Positions 1-7,839 of a stretch of DNA of 64,000 nucleotides are shown here, piece after piece. Source of the DNA: Halegenticoccus soli. Its GTDB lineage: Archaea > Halobacteriota > Halobacteria > Halobacteriales > Haloferacaceae. The notes below the pieces were generated by a model. The model did no database searches and had not been told where the DNA came from. It saw only the letters and a list, made by a program, of their open reading frames with translations. Every line of letters begins with the position of its first letter. Position 1 is the stretch's first letter. The stretch covers positions 1-64,000 of the forward strand of contig NZ_PEND01000003.1 in the NCBI RefSeq assembly GCF_002844195.1, written 5' to 3'. The position numbers and the translations under genes were made by a program.

Positions 1-454
1 CGTTTTCGTAGTAGATGGCGCTTGGAACGTCGCCTAGAGCCGGGAACCGATCCCGCGCCTCCTCGGGCGACACGTCGTACAGCCGATCGGCCGGTGGGTG
101 ATCCGATTTCGCCCGTCGGGCGTAGATGCGTTTCCGGCCTTCGGAGAAGGCCGTATCGTCCTCCGAACGACTGGCTACGAGGATGCCGCACTGGCTGTAC
201 CCGGTCTCTTCTACCCCGCTCTCTCCTAACTCGGCTGTCAGCGAGCGGTAGTAGCTCGCCGCCTCGACGGCAAACTCGTACCACGTTTCGGAGTCGTGAC
301 GGCTGGTTTCGGGCGAGACGATGCCGGCTCCGGCGTCGGTCGCTCGACCGGGATCCCGCCGGTCGACGAGAAGCGCGCTGGCGCCGGCGCTCGACAGGTG
401 GTATCCGACCGAAGCGCCCACGATTCCCCCGCCGACGATTATGACGTCGTACAC
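1..454 (-). CDS. FAD-dependent amine/amino acid oxidase family (DAO), N-terminal part, cut by window edge
   Basis: The reverse strand reads an uninterrupted frame from a GTG at 454 to the window edge. The first residues are VYDVIIVGGGIVGASVGYHL, the dinucleotide-binding Rossmann motif GxGxxG of DAO-family flavoproteins, followed by an acidic residue-ended second strand (ALLVDRR). About 151 residues are visible of an expected 370-400, so the catalytic part lies outside. The GTG start is favoured because an in-frame stop lies only eight codons upstream and a TATA-like box sits 27 bases before it. Members oxidise glycine, sarcosine, D-amino acids or gamma-glutamylputrescine (PuuB). With polyamine genes 4-17 kb away the last is tempting, but this is inference. 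Family confidence is high, substrate confidence low. Confidence 0.8.
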   Translation of the reverse strand, partial: MYDVIIVGGGIVGASVGYHLSSAGASALLVDRRDPGRATDAGAGIVSPETSRHDSETWYEFAVEAASYYRSLTAELGESGVEETGYSQCGILVASRSEDDTAFSEGRKRIYARRAKSDHPPADRLYDVSPEEARDRFPALGDVPSAIYYEN

Positions 455-825
455 GTGACGGGTGACTTCGTACAGTCATATAAAACCGCGTTGCGGTCCG
501 AGCGAGCTTCGCAGCGAAGTTCGGTCACGTCGGTATGGGAGTACCGACGGTCGAGTTCCCCGACAGCGGAGACAACGCGCTCATCGCCGGTGCGGACGGG
601 GGCCGAGTGCGTTTTTTTGACGGAACCCGACCGCGCCGTATCGCCCGCCGCGATCCTCCAAGCGACCGCCGGGCGGCACACCGTTTTTCGACCGATCGGC
701 GAGCCGCTCCTCGGCGCGCGGGATCGACGGACTCGCGACGTCTGTGGAGGGTTGAACATCGACGCGCCGAGGGAACCGTCTCCGACGAACGCTGAATGCG
801 CGGCGCCGCCGGCGGCGAGAGTCGC
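455..825. other. Intergenic region with no supported gene
   Basis: The 371 bases hold the promoter of the leftward oxidase and the downstream side of the protease gene. All long frames here are antisense or out-of-frame high-GC shadows with arginine-rich composition. A short palindrome, GCTTCGCAGCGAAG, lies near 510. I see no RNA gene. Confidence 0.5.
476..486 (-). promoter_or_regulatory. TATA box of the FAD oxidoreductase
   Basis: On the minus strand this reads GTTTTATATGA, centred 27-28 bases before the GTG at 454. This is the normal haloarchaeal spacing for a leaderless transcript and supports that start. Confidence 0.55.
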
Positions 826-2169
826 TCAGTTTTGTACCGCGCCGAGCGTGTTCAGGTACCCCGATCCGTAGTAGGATTTGTCGTAGCCCTCCGGGACCGA
901 CGCGGCCTGCTCCAACGCGGTCTGCACCTGCCCGGCGGTGAAGTCTGGGTGGACGCTCCGGACCAGCGCCACGGCAGCGGTCACTTGCGGCGCGGCCATC
1001 GAGGTGCCGGCGACCCAGTCGTAGCCGTACTCCGTCCCTTCGTACGTCCCGTCGGCGGCGTAGTCCGGGATAGCGACGCAGTTCAGCACGAAGTCCCGGA
1101 ACCAGCCTTCGGGCCTGTCGTCCCCATCGTCGTCCAGAACGTCGGCGCTCGCGCTGCCGCCGGGTGCGGCGAGATCGATGGCGTTCGTCCCGTAGTTCGT
1201 GTAGAACGAGGGCGCGTGCGGCGGCGCCTCCAGTCCGGGATCCCCCCACGCGAACCCGACGGGTCCCGTGGCGCTGACGTTGACGCTCCTCGCGCTCTCG
1301 CTGGTGTCGACGTGGTTCCCGTCGTGCTGGAGGTCGGTACTGACGTTCCCCGCCGCGTGGACGAGGAGTGTGCCCCGTCGGGTGGCGTAGGTCGCCGTCC
1401 GATTGAGCGCCTTCCCCCAGAACGGGCCGAGTCCCCGTCGGTCGAGGTACGCCCCAAGACTCAGGTTCGCAGCGTCCGCGTCGATCTCGGCGCTGTAGAC
1501 GATCGCCGCGAGAACGTCGCCGAAGAATCCCGTCAGCGTCTCCGCGGCGTCCGTCTCGGAGAACACGCGGCAGTCGACGAGTTCGGCGGCGGGTGCGCTG
1601 CCGACGACGCCGACCTCGTTTCGGTCGGACGCGGCGACGATGCCGGCGACGTGGGTTCCGTGGTAGCCGCCGTACGGTTCGCCGACGCCGAGGTCGTCCT
1701 CCGTGAAGTTTCTCGAGAGGCCCTCGTTCACAGCGCGTTCGAGGTCGGGGTGGTCCGCGGCGATCCCAGTGTCGATGACGGCGACGCGCGATCCTTCGCC
1801 GCGCGTCACCTCGTGAACCTCGGGGATCCGCTGGTCCCGTTTGTCCCACTGGAGGTCGTACAGCGGTTCGTCGCTCGCGCTCTCGCTCGCTCGCGCCGGC
1901 CTGTCGACGGGGTCGGTGCGCGCGACGCTCACGTCGCGTGCGTACCGCTCGCCCAGGTCTTTCACGTCGCGTTCCGCGCCGCGAACGACGGAGAGGCTGA
2001 CCGGTTCGAGGCGGTGGACGACGTCGAGGTTGGATCGGTCGTCGACCGAGGCGGTGTTGACCAGGAAACGCTCCCGCGGAGCGGCTGTCGCACTACGCGC
2101 CGTCAGTCCAACTCCCCCGACCACCACGCCGCTCGTCCCGAGGAATTTCCGCCGAGAATATCCTACCAT
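826..2169 (-). CDS. Tat-exported subtilisin-like serine protease (S8, halolysin type)
   Basis: A 447-residue secreted endopeptidase. The N-terminus MVGYSRRKFLG with a hydrophobic stretch (residues 14-30) and AxA-like end is a twin-arginine signal, so the protein should fold before export, as haloarchaeal proteases do. A propeptide-like region follows (about 32-105). The S8 catalytic domain carries Asp133 (VIDTG), His170 (HGTHVAG), oxyanion Asn275 (AAGN) and Ser390 (GTSMAAP), all in the usual order. The C-terminus ends soon after the catalytic domain, so the C-terminal extension found in classical halolysins is missing. The start ATG at 2169 is followed directly by the signal. It is monocistronic in this window. 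The likely role is extracellular protein degradation; family confidence is very high. Confidence 0.95.
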   Translation of the reverse strand: MVGYSRRKFLGTSGVVVGGVGLTARSATAAPRERFLVNTASVDDRSNLDVVHRLEPVSLSVVRGAERDVKDLGERYARDVSVARTDPVDRPARASESASDEPLYDLQWDKRDQRIPEVHEVTRGEGSRVAVIDTGIAADHPDLERAVNEGLSRNFTEDDLGVGEPYGGYHGTHVAGIVAASDRNEVGVVGSAPAAELVDCRVFSETDAAETLTGFFGDVLAAIVYSAEIDADAANLSLGAYLDRRGLGPFWGKALNRTATYATRRGTLLVHAAGNVSTDLQHDGNHVDTSESARSVNVSATGPVGFAWGDPGLEAPPHAPSFYTNYGTNAIDLAAPGGSASADVLDDDGDDRPEGWFRDFVLNCVAIPDYAADGTYEGTEYGYDWVAGTSMAAPQVTAAVALVRSVHPDFTAGQVQTALEQAASVPEGYDKSYYGSGYLNTLGAVQN

Positions 2170-2299
2170 GTCCGGATATAATTCACAGAAGATATTAATT
2201 AAATGATTTGATTCGATTACGGTAAGGTGTCGGGGGCGGCTACTGGCGTCTCACTGGGCGGAATCGGGATTCCGCCCGCAGGCTACGCTCAGATCTCTA

Positions 2300-2711
2300 T
2301 CAGAACCCTTGGCGGAGTTGTGGAAGAACGCCCTCGAGGAGTTTTTCCCATGATCTCCCGAAGAATGAGTGGCGGAGTCTCGTGCTCGGATGCGACGCCC
2401 CGCCGATCTTCGGCTTCCGCTGTCGAGTGCTGGAAGTGAGCCCGGCCGAGGTCGGGATGGTCCTCGTCTCGGTGTCACCCTGCGCGAAATCCCGTGTTCG
2501 GATCACTGTAGTTCACGCGAAACCAGTCGTGAGGAGTCCGGCGATACCACGTAACGATGATTTCCGGCGACTCGGGTCCGGTCGGTGGGTCAAGGCGAGT
2601 CGGGTCAAGCGTCGCTTTCGGCTGTTTCGCCTCGACGTCGTTCGGGATATGTTCGACAGCCGTCACGTGAGGGACGCGGTCAAGGACGTCACGCCCGAGT
2701 TGTTCGACCAA
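2300..2711 (-). pseudogene. Broken small haloarchaeal protein gene (one nonsense codon, one base insertion)
   Basis: The minus strand encodes MVEQLGRDVLDRVPHVTAVEH... and WYRRTPHDWFRVNYSDPNTGFRAG, which reads like a real acidic protein. It then meets TGA at about 2476-2478. Reading on in frame gives HRDEDHPDLGRAHFQHS and continues to about 2350. There, removing a single A from ATCATGGGAAAAACT restores IWEKLLEGVLPQLRQGF and a stop at 2300. The repaired protein would be about 136 residues. TGA most simply replaces a Trp codon (TGG). I cannot name the family with certainty; the shape recalls the small TumE-like proteins of toxin-antitoxin pairs, but no clear antitoxin gene is present. Both lesions could also be sequence errors. 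Confidence 0.65.
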
Positions 2712-2907
2712 GTGAGCGTTCGGATCGCCGCCAGGGTGCGGGACTGACCTCGGTCAATTCTCGGCCTCGGCGCGTTCTGCAGGAGTCAGGAGATCCCACT
2801 CGCGGATGGCGAGACCAACGGCCAGGATGCGTCGCTCAAGCCACCACCGTCGCCGCCGAAAAACTCCTGCGCCGGTATCTCCAAATGAATGCCGACCGTA
2901 CGACGAG

Positions 2908-3342
2908 ATGGAGATGACCGCAAGACAAGCTGAAACGACCTGGCAGGGTGGAAAGGACGGAAGCGGCGACTTCGAGACCGAGAGTGGGCAAATCGAAGGG
3001 ACTTTCCGATTCCCGACCCGCTTCGAAGACGAGCCCGGGACGAATCCCGAAGAGCTCATCGGGGCAGCCCACTCGGGCTGTTTCTCGATGCAGCTGACGG
3101 CGTTCCTCGAAGAAGAGGGGTACGCGCCCGATCGCCTCCACACCCAGGCGGATGTTCACCTCGAACGAGCCGACAGCGGGGGCTTCGAAATTCCGCGCAT
3201 CGAGCTCACACTAGAAGCCGCCGTTCCCGACATCGACCAGGAGACGTTCGACGAGCTCGCCCAGCGCGCCAAGGAGAATTGCCCGGTCTCGAAGGCGTTA
3301 GCCGGCCCGGACATCACACTCGACGCGACCCTCGAAAGCTAA
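2908..3342 (+). CDS. OsmC/Ohr family peroxiredoxin-like protein
   Basis: A 144-residue cytosolic protein with the OsmC two-cysteine signature: Cys58 in AAHSGCFSM and Cys125 in KENCPVSKAL. The family reduces organic hydroperoxides using these two residues and a thiol donor. The central motif NPEELIGAAHSGCFS and the C-terminal CPVSKAL are both complete, and the length is typical. I chose ATG 2908; the frame is open further upstream but that part is arginine-rich and unlike the family. ATG 2914 is the alternative. The convergent winged-helix gene (3416-4036) may be its regulator. Role in peroxide defence is inferred from the family; confidence in family is high. Confidence 0.9.
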   Translation: MEMTARQAETTWQGGKDGSGDFETESGQIEGTFRFPTRFEDEPGTNPEELIGAAHSGCFSMQLTAFLEEEGYAPDRLHTQADVHLERADSGGFEIPRIELTLEAAVPDIDQETFDELAQRAKENCPVSKALAGPDITLDATLES

Positions 3343-3415
3343 CCGCACTCCTTCCTGTTTTTGGGCCTCAACCTTCCGCGAGGATGTCCTCTCTCTCTCG
3401 TACACGCTGGGGCAG

Positions 3416-4036
3416 TTACCGCCCCTTGGAGGCAAGGCGTACGATCCACCGGGTAAAGACATCGGACGTGAGAGGATCGATCTCGTCGGTCCCGACGAGC
3501 GGAGAGAACGCATTCCCGGCCATCAGTAACGAGAAGTCGAGCTCCTCCTTCGCTGGGAGAAGGACGTACGTTTGCCGTCCGTCGTGCGTCGCTTCTTCCC
3601 GGCGGATCAGTCCCTCGGATTCGAGGCTGGTCGCCAGACGACTTCCCGTTCGACTGCTCACCCCCAGTTCCTTCCAGAGCTCGCTCTGGTAGAGTCCCCC
3701 CCGCTCGCGGATGAGTGCCAACGCGCGCGTTTCTCGGGTATCCGGGTCAGCATCCGTCTCGGCAGTTGATCCGACCGCTGCGCGTCCGCTCTGCGTCCGA
3801 GAGGGCGCAGGGGCGCGGCCGTTCGTCGGTTTAAGCAGGTAGGTCCGCTGGCCCTCGCTCGTCGTCTGCTCTCGCGTGAGAAGTCCCTTCCCTTCGAGAG
3901 CAGTCGCGAGACGGCTGCCTGTACGGCTCGAAACGTCGAGTGTTTTCCACAGATTGCTCTGGAGGAGGCTACCTTCGGAAACAATCAGGTCGTACGCTCG
4001 CTTTTCGATCGGAGAGAGATCCGCCTCTGTACTCAT
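3416..4036 (-). CDS. Tandem winged-helix DNA-binding regulator
   Basis: A 206-residue protein made of two copies of the same winged-helix unit, at about 8-70 and 108-172. Both copies carry LWK-L-VSSRTGSRLAT-LE--GL--RE, so it is an internal duplication with a recognition helix conserved in both halves. The linker (71-105) is low-complexity and rich in Ala, Thr and Pro. The C-terminal tail (NAFSPLVGTDEIDPLTSDVFTRWIV) resembles the short tails of haloarchaeal MarR-like regulators. The frame is open back to a TTG at 4114, but ATG 4036 starts just before the first helix and is preferred. A fused dimer could bind a pseudo-palindrome as a monomer. It faces the OsmC gene, so redox control is possible but not shown. 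Confidence 0.8.
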   Translation of the reverse strand: MSTEADLSPIEKRAYDLIVSEGSLLQSNLWKTLDVSSRTGSRLATALEGKGLLTREQTTSEGQRTYLLKPTNGRAPAPSRTQSGRAAVGSTAETDADPDTRETRALALIRERGGLYQSELWKELGVSSRTGSRLATSLESEGLIRREEATHDGRQTYVLLPAKEELDFSLLMAGNAFSPLVGTDEIDPLTSDVFTRWIVRLASKGR

Positions 4037-4187
4037 TCTCGTCGTACTGAATAATAGGCGCTCACCGGCTAAAGCCTCATCGCTCCGTCGCGAGAGTGGA
4101 GAGGGAGAGGACAAGGGTCATTCCGACTATAGTTCTCGATTGAACCTATCTCTCAACCGTGGTCGGCGTCCAAGTTACTCTGTCACG

Positions 4188-4577
4188 TCACTCGCTCCGC
4201 GTCGCGATTGCCCACAGGTTTCCCTCGGGATCTCTCACCATCCCCCGCCGATCTGGGTCGTCCTCCCGCTGCATCGGCTCCTGGATGGCGGTACCACCTG
4301 TTTCGAGCGCACGCTGGTAGGCGGTATCGACATCTGGCACGTAGACGTGGACCACTGATGCGGACGCCGAAACGGTGTCATCCCCTTCTCCGAGCATGAT
4401 AACTGTGTCGTCAAGGCGTACTTCGACGTGCATGATGGACCCATCGGGCCGATCATACCGCCGGAGTTCAGCCGCGTCGAACACAGCCGCGAGAAAGTCG
4501 ATGACGCGCTGAGCGTCTTTGACTATCAGGTAGGGTGAGACGCTGGAATACCCCTCCGGTTTGAAGTGACGGTTCAT
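4188..4577 (-). CDS. Glyoxalase/bleomycin-resistance (VOC) fold protein, PhnB-like
   Basis: A 129-residue protein with two beta-alpha-beta-beta-beta halves. It begins SVSPYLIVKDAQRVIDFLAAVF and ends DRRGMVRDPEGNLWAIATR, the PhnB-type pattern of the VOC superfamily. The final Asp-Pro-x-Gly-Asn-x-W segment is typical. Metal-ligand positions are weak, so an enzymatic role is uncertain; many homologues are uncharacterised or bind metal without known chemistry. It is a single gene between the regulator and a non-coding stretch. The start ATG 4577 fits the family N-terminus. Family confidence is high, function unknown. Confidence 0.85.
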   Translation of the reverse strand: MNRHFKPEGYSSVSPYLIVKDAQRVIDFLAAVFDAAELRRYDRPDGSIMHVEVRLDDTVIMLGEGDDTVSASASVVHVYVPDVDTAYQRALETGGTAIQEPMQREDDPDRRGMVRDPEGNLWAIATRSE

Positions 4578-4643
4578 GAGTGCTTCCCCGGTTTGCTACG
4601 CGATAGCTGAGGGCATATCACTATCGACAGAGAGTACTGACCG

Positions 4644-4832
4644 TTACGAATTCGCGAATCCGTTCCGCGGTTCCGCGGTTCCGCCGTCCGCCAGTACCGG
4701 ACGGCGACGTCGCGGGCGCGGTTTCTCATAGCCCGGATCGAGGCCGTATCTGGGATGAATCTCGGCGGGAAGCCGAGTCACCGTCCCGTAGATCCGTTCG
4801 CCTGGCTCGACGAGGACGTCTGCACGAAGGAA
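4644..4832 (-). pseudogene. C-terminal gene remnant of unknown family
   Basis: Downstream of the deacetylase gene, the minus strand has an open frame of about 62 codons. It begins directly after a TGA at 4833-4835 and reads DVLVEPGERIYGTVTRLPAE then IHPRYGLDPGYEKPRPRRRP, ending in TAA at 4644. The composition is protein-like but there is no start codon of its own. I do not recognise the family. The stretch contains an inverted copy of part of the deacetylase gene (see 4787-4820), so it may be a rearrangement product rather than an old gene end. Confidence 0.35.
4787..4820 (+). repeat. Inverted copy of the deacetylase 3' segment (arm 1)
   Basis: Bases 4791-4820 on the plus strand match the coding (minus) strand of the deacetylase at 4982-5011 in 29 of 30 positions. 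The single difference is C versus T in GATCCGTTC/TGCC, and similarity trails off by 4787. Read on the plus strand it would encode DPFAWLDEDV, the same peptide as in the deacetylase. Confidence 0.85.
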
Positions 4833-4909
4833 TCACCGAGGCCGTAGATGATCCGCGCGCCGTCGTCGATCCCGATTCTTCCGAAACGTACCCGACAGCT
4901 GCCAGCCGG

Positions 4910-6028
4910 TCAGGTATCGACGGCGGGCCAGCGGTCAGCGAACGCCGTTGCAACGTCGTCGATCGCTCGCCGCGCCGACTCGACGTCCTCGTCGAGCCAG
5001 GCAAACGGATCTTCGATCCCCGTTTCGATTCCGAGCGCGCCTTCGAGGACACCGAGAGTCGCGTAGGGGAGGTGGCTGATTTGGTACCCGCCCTCTTGGA
5101 CGAGCACGAGTCGGCCGTCGGCGGACTGCTCGCTCAACCGCCGGGCGCGTCGGCCAAACGTCTCGAATCCCTCCTTCGTGACGACACACCGGCCGAGCGG
5201 GTCGACTGTACCGGGATCCTGCCCCGCACTGATGAGCAGGAGATCCGGATCGAACGCCCCGATTACGGGCTCCACGATTCGATCGAAGGCGTACGCGTAC
5301 CCGTCGTTACCGGTGCCCGGCGGCAGCGGGACGTTGAGATTGTACCCGTATCCGTCGCCCGCCCCGTACTCGTCTCCGTCACCGGTTTGAGGGTGCGCTT
5401 CCGGATCCCACGACCAGTGCTCGTTGTGAAGGCTGACGAAGAGCACGTCGTCACGGTCGTAGAACGCTTCCTGGGTCCCGTTTCCGTGGTGGACGTCCCA
5501 ATCGAGGATTGCTACGCGATCGGCCAGACCGGTCTCCCGGGCGTGTTCAGCCGCAATCGCGACGTTGTTGAAAAAGCAGAAACCGTCGGCCTGCGCCGGC
5601 TGAGCGTGGTGACCGCTCGGGCGACAGAGCGCGTACGGCAGCTCGTCGCTCTCGAACGCCCGCTCTGTCACTTGCACGGCGGCGCCAGCCGCGTGTCGTG
5701 CTGCGGTCCAAGACGCCTCGTTCGCACCGGTTTCGGCCGTGAGTCGCCCGCCGCCAGCCTCGCAGAAACGCTCGAACGCGTCGACGTACTCGGGCTCGTG
5801 GACGCGAGCGAGCTGTTCGTCGGTCACTGGATCAACGGGCTCCCAGTCGACGCGGTCCGCGATGGTGTGTTCGATGATGTGGCGGATATTGCGAATTCGC
5901 TCCTCGCGATCCGGGTGCGGCTCTTTCACCGCAAGTCGGCCGGTCCACTCTGCCTCGAACTCGCCCGCCGGCGGCTCGTGGGCCAGAAAGCTGTCGTCCC
6001 AGTAGACGGCAAGGTTTTTCTCTGTCAT
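4910..6028 (-). CDS. Histone deacetylase-fold amidohydrolase (acetylpolyamine amidohydrolase candidate)
   Basis: A 372-residue zinc hydrolase of the HDAC/AcuC/AphA superfamily. Visible catalytic residues are the His140-His141 pair (PSGHHAQP), zinc ligands Asp178 and His180 (LDWDVHHGNGTQ) and Asp271 (ISAGQDPGTVDPLGR), and the transition-state Tyr315 (QEGGYQ). Nothing essential is missing. Family members remove acetyl groups from lysine, polyamines or other amines; without histone tails in haloarchaea a small-molecule substrate is plausible. The gene starts 3 bases after the SSS symporter stop, so both come from one transcript. Next to a Pot-type importer and a glutamine-synthetase-like ligase, N-acetylpolyamine is the best guess, but that substrate is inference. 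A lysine or acetoin role is the alternative. Confidence 0.9.
   Translation of the reverse strand: MTEKNLAVYWDDSFLAHEPPAGEFEAEWTGRLAVKEPHPDREERIRNIRHIIEHTIADRVDWEPVDPVTDEQLARVHEPEYVDAFERFCEAGGGRLTAETGANEASWTAARHAAGAAVQVTERAFESDELPYALCRPSGHHAQPAQADGFCFFNNVAIAAEHARETGLADRVAILDWDVHHGNGTQEAFYDRDDVLFVSLHNEHWSWDPEAHPQTGDGDEYGAGDGYGYNLNVPLPPGTGNDGYAYAFDRIVEPVIGAFDPDLLLISAGQDPGTVDPLGRCVVTKEGFETFGRRARRLSEQSADGRLVLVQEGGYQISHLPYATLGVLEGALGIETGIEDPFAWLDEDVESARRAIDDVATAFADRWPAVDT
4982..5011 (-). repeat. Inverted copy of the deacetylase 3' segment (arm 2, inside the gene)
   Basis: This is the partner arm of 4791-4820, about 160 bases away and in the opposite orientation. It lies in the deacetylase reading frame at residues 340-349. 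A hairpin between the arms is possible in single-stranded DNA or read-through RNA. Confidence 0.85.
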
Positions 6029-6031
6029 CGT

Positions 6032-7576
6032 TTAGTCGTTATCGACCGGCGAGAGCGGTTCGTACTCGCCGAGGACGTTCCCGCGGCTCTTCAAATCGAG
6101 CGTTTTGGACCCGTCGTACTCGGAGATCTCTTCGAAGAGTTCGTCCACGTAGTCGACCTCCGGTCCGAGATACGCGCCGACCACGTACATCGCCACGTTC
6201 ACCGGTAACCCGATGATAGCACCGGTGAACCCGGCGATAGCGGGACCGCCGAAGCTAGAGGCCATGGTGAGGTTGATAGTGAAGGTAACCGTAAGCCCGA
6301 GAACGATGCCGGCGAACGCGCCGTACTTGTTACCCCGCTTCCAAAACAGTCCCAGGACAATTGGAGGAACGAGGTGAACGATCCCCTCATAGGCCCAAAT
6401 CGCGATCTTCGCCAGAAGCGGGAGATCGAGCGTCGCCAGGTAGAACGCGATCGCGACCCACAGCACGATAACGGCGCGCGAGATGTTCACCGCGTCCTTC
6501 GTCGAAATATCGGGCTTGAGTTCTTTGACGACGTTCCAGGACGTGACGACGCCCAGCGTGGCGAGCTGCGAATCGATGCTCGACATCCCCGCGGCGAGGA
6601 CGATAATGCCAACGCCTGCGAGAAGGAGTGGTCCACCGGCCATTCGTGCCATCACGAAGAAAGCGCTCTCGCCGGCCTCGGTTACCTGCGGAACGAGGCT
6701 CGCACCCATTCCAAGCACGAGCAGAGCGAAGGTAGCGACGACCGCGAGAAGCGGAGCGCCGACGGCGACCTTTTTCACCTCCCGCACGTCCTTTGCCAGG
6801 AAGATCCGGTTGAATACTTCGAGCCAGGCGTACCCGCCGATCGTCCCGGTGAGGATAATTGACGCCCAGTAGCCGCTACTGTCCTGCACCGTCAGCAGGC
6901 TTGGAGTTTTCGCCGCGACTTGGCCGAGCAGAGGGCCGAAGCCGCCGAACAGGCTGTGGGCGATCCAGACGAGGGCGACCAACAGAATGATTGTGGAAAT
7001 TATCCCCTGGACGAAATCTGTGATCACGACGCTTCGCATCCCTGCGAACACGATATAACCGAGAACGACGAGCGTGATGATGCCCATCCCGACGTTGAAC
7101 GGAATCGTCCCGTTAGTCGCCTCCTCCATGAGGAAACCGAACGTCTTGATGCTCAGGACCTGCCACGGCGCTCCGATGATGATCCCGCCGATCGCCATCA
7201 GGACGGCCAGGCCCGGCGAGTTGTACCGAAGGCGGATGAAATCGGGCATGTTGTAGAGGTCGTGGAGCTTCCCCCACTTCCACACCCGCGGTGCGAGAGC
7301 GTAATAGACGACCAGCGCGGCAATGGTGTAAATCACCAGGTAGAAGGCGATCACGCCGCCCGATCCCGCCCACGCAAACCAACTCGTATACACACTCGCC
7401 ACGAGCCAGGTCGCTAACACGGTGAATATCATCATCCACCACGGGTACGACCGCCCGGCGACGGCGTACTCCTCCATCGTACTGTCCCGCATACGACCGT
7501 AGAGTAGAACCACTACGCCGAGCAGCGCGAGATACGCGAAAATAAGCAGAGCCGGTAGGAGATCTGAGAGCGTCAT
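6032..7576 (-). CDS. Sodium:solute symporter (SSS family), large subunit
   Basis: A 514-residue inner-membrane transporter with about 13 hydrophobic segments and the SSS pattern: an N-terminal RSYPWWMMIFTVLATW segment, GGYAWLEVFNRIFLAKDVREVKK in the middle, and AAGMSSIDSQLATLGVVTSWNVV, the conserved Ser-rich sodium-site helix. The charged C-terminal tail ends EYEPLSPVDND. The frame is open to 7873, but ATG 7576 overlaps the stop of the small partner gene by four bases (ATGA) and starts before the first membrane helix, so it is the likely start. It is cotranscribed with the 88-residue protein upstream and the deacetylase downstream. The solute is unknown; an acetylated amine would fit the operon. 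Confidence 0.9.
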   Translation of the reverse strand: MTLSDLLPALLIFAYLALLGVVVLLYGRMRDSTMEEYAVAGRSYPWWMMIFTVLATWLVASVYTSWFAWAGSGGVIAFYLVIYTIAALVVYYALAPRVWKWGKLHDLYNMPDFIRLRYNSPGLAVLMAIGGIIIGAPWQVLSIKTFGFLMEEATNGTIPFNVGMGIITLVVLGYIVFAGMRSVVITDFVQGIISTIILLVALVWIAHSLFGGFGPLLGQVAAKTPSLLTVQDSSGYWASIILTGTIGGYAWLEVFNRIFLAKDVREVKKVAVGAPLLAVVATFALLVLGMGASLVPQVTEAGESAFFVMARMAGGPLLLAGVGIIVLAAGMSSIDSQLATLGVVTSWNVVKELKPDISTKDAVNISRAVIVLWVAIAFYLATLDLPLLAKIAIWAYEGIVHLVPPIVLGLFWKRGNKYGAFAGIVLGLTVTFTINLTMASSFGGPAIAGFTGAIIGLPVNVAMYVVGAYLGPEVDYVDELFEEISEYDGSKTLDLKSRGNVLGEYEPLSPVDND

Positions 7577-7839
7577 CCGACTACCTCCCCTCGTTTGCAC
7601 TCGATCCAGTAGAGCGCAGAAAGGCCAAGTGCCATCATGACTCCGACGAACAGTGTCCAGAACAGGACGAACGACAGACCGAACACCGACGGCTCCATCC
7701 GGTTCACGAAACTGAAGAACGGCGGCATCACGGAGAGAAAGAGTGCGAGGAAGTACGCGGAAAAGAGGATCGTTACGGTGCGCCTCCGCGGTCTCTGTAC
7801 TAGCTGTGCTACTACACCGCTCACGTTCACTCGTGGCAT
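7573..7839 (-). CDS. Small membrane partner of SSS symporter (DUF3311-like)
   Basis: An 88-residue protein with a basic N-terminus (RPRRRTVT) and two membrane segments (about 25-45 and 54-78), ending IECKRGEVVG. Small two-helix proteins of the DUF3311 type are usually encoded directly before SSS symporters, as with YhdT before PanF. Its stop overlaps the symporter start by four bases, which suggests translational coupling and a fixed ratio of the two proteins. ATG 7839 is preceded at about 20-25 bases by an AT-rich TTTGTATT element. Function is probably assembly or stability of the carrier; the family assignment rests on topology and position. Confidence 0.75.
   Translation of the reverse strand: MPRVNVSGVVAQLVQRPRRRTVTILFSAYFLALFLSVMPPFFSFVNRMEPSVFGLSFVLFWTLFVGVMMALGLSALYWIECKRGEVVG

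Noticed and set aside
608-620. T-run that could be an archaeal terminator
   Set aside because: It is on the plus strand, where no gene ends; both flanking genes are on the minus strand.
581-1849. 422-residue frame antisense/out of phase with the protease
   Set aside because: It is arginine-rich high-GC shadow sequence, overlaps a clear subtilase with all catalytic residues, and has no domain.
2754-2850. Minus-strand end reading LAIREWDLLTPAERAEAEN
   Set aside because: It is protein-like for about 20 residues, but upstream it runs through the antisense of the OsmC gene; too short to call an antitoxin remnant.
4655-4690. Short repeats of GGTTCCGC
   Set aside because: Three imperfect copies of a GC-rich octamer only; not a CRISPR or a defined satellite.
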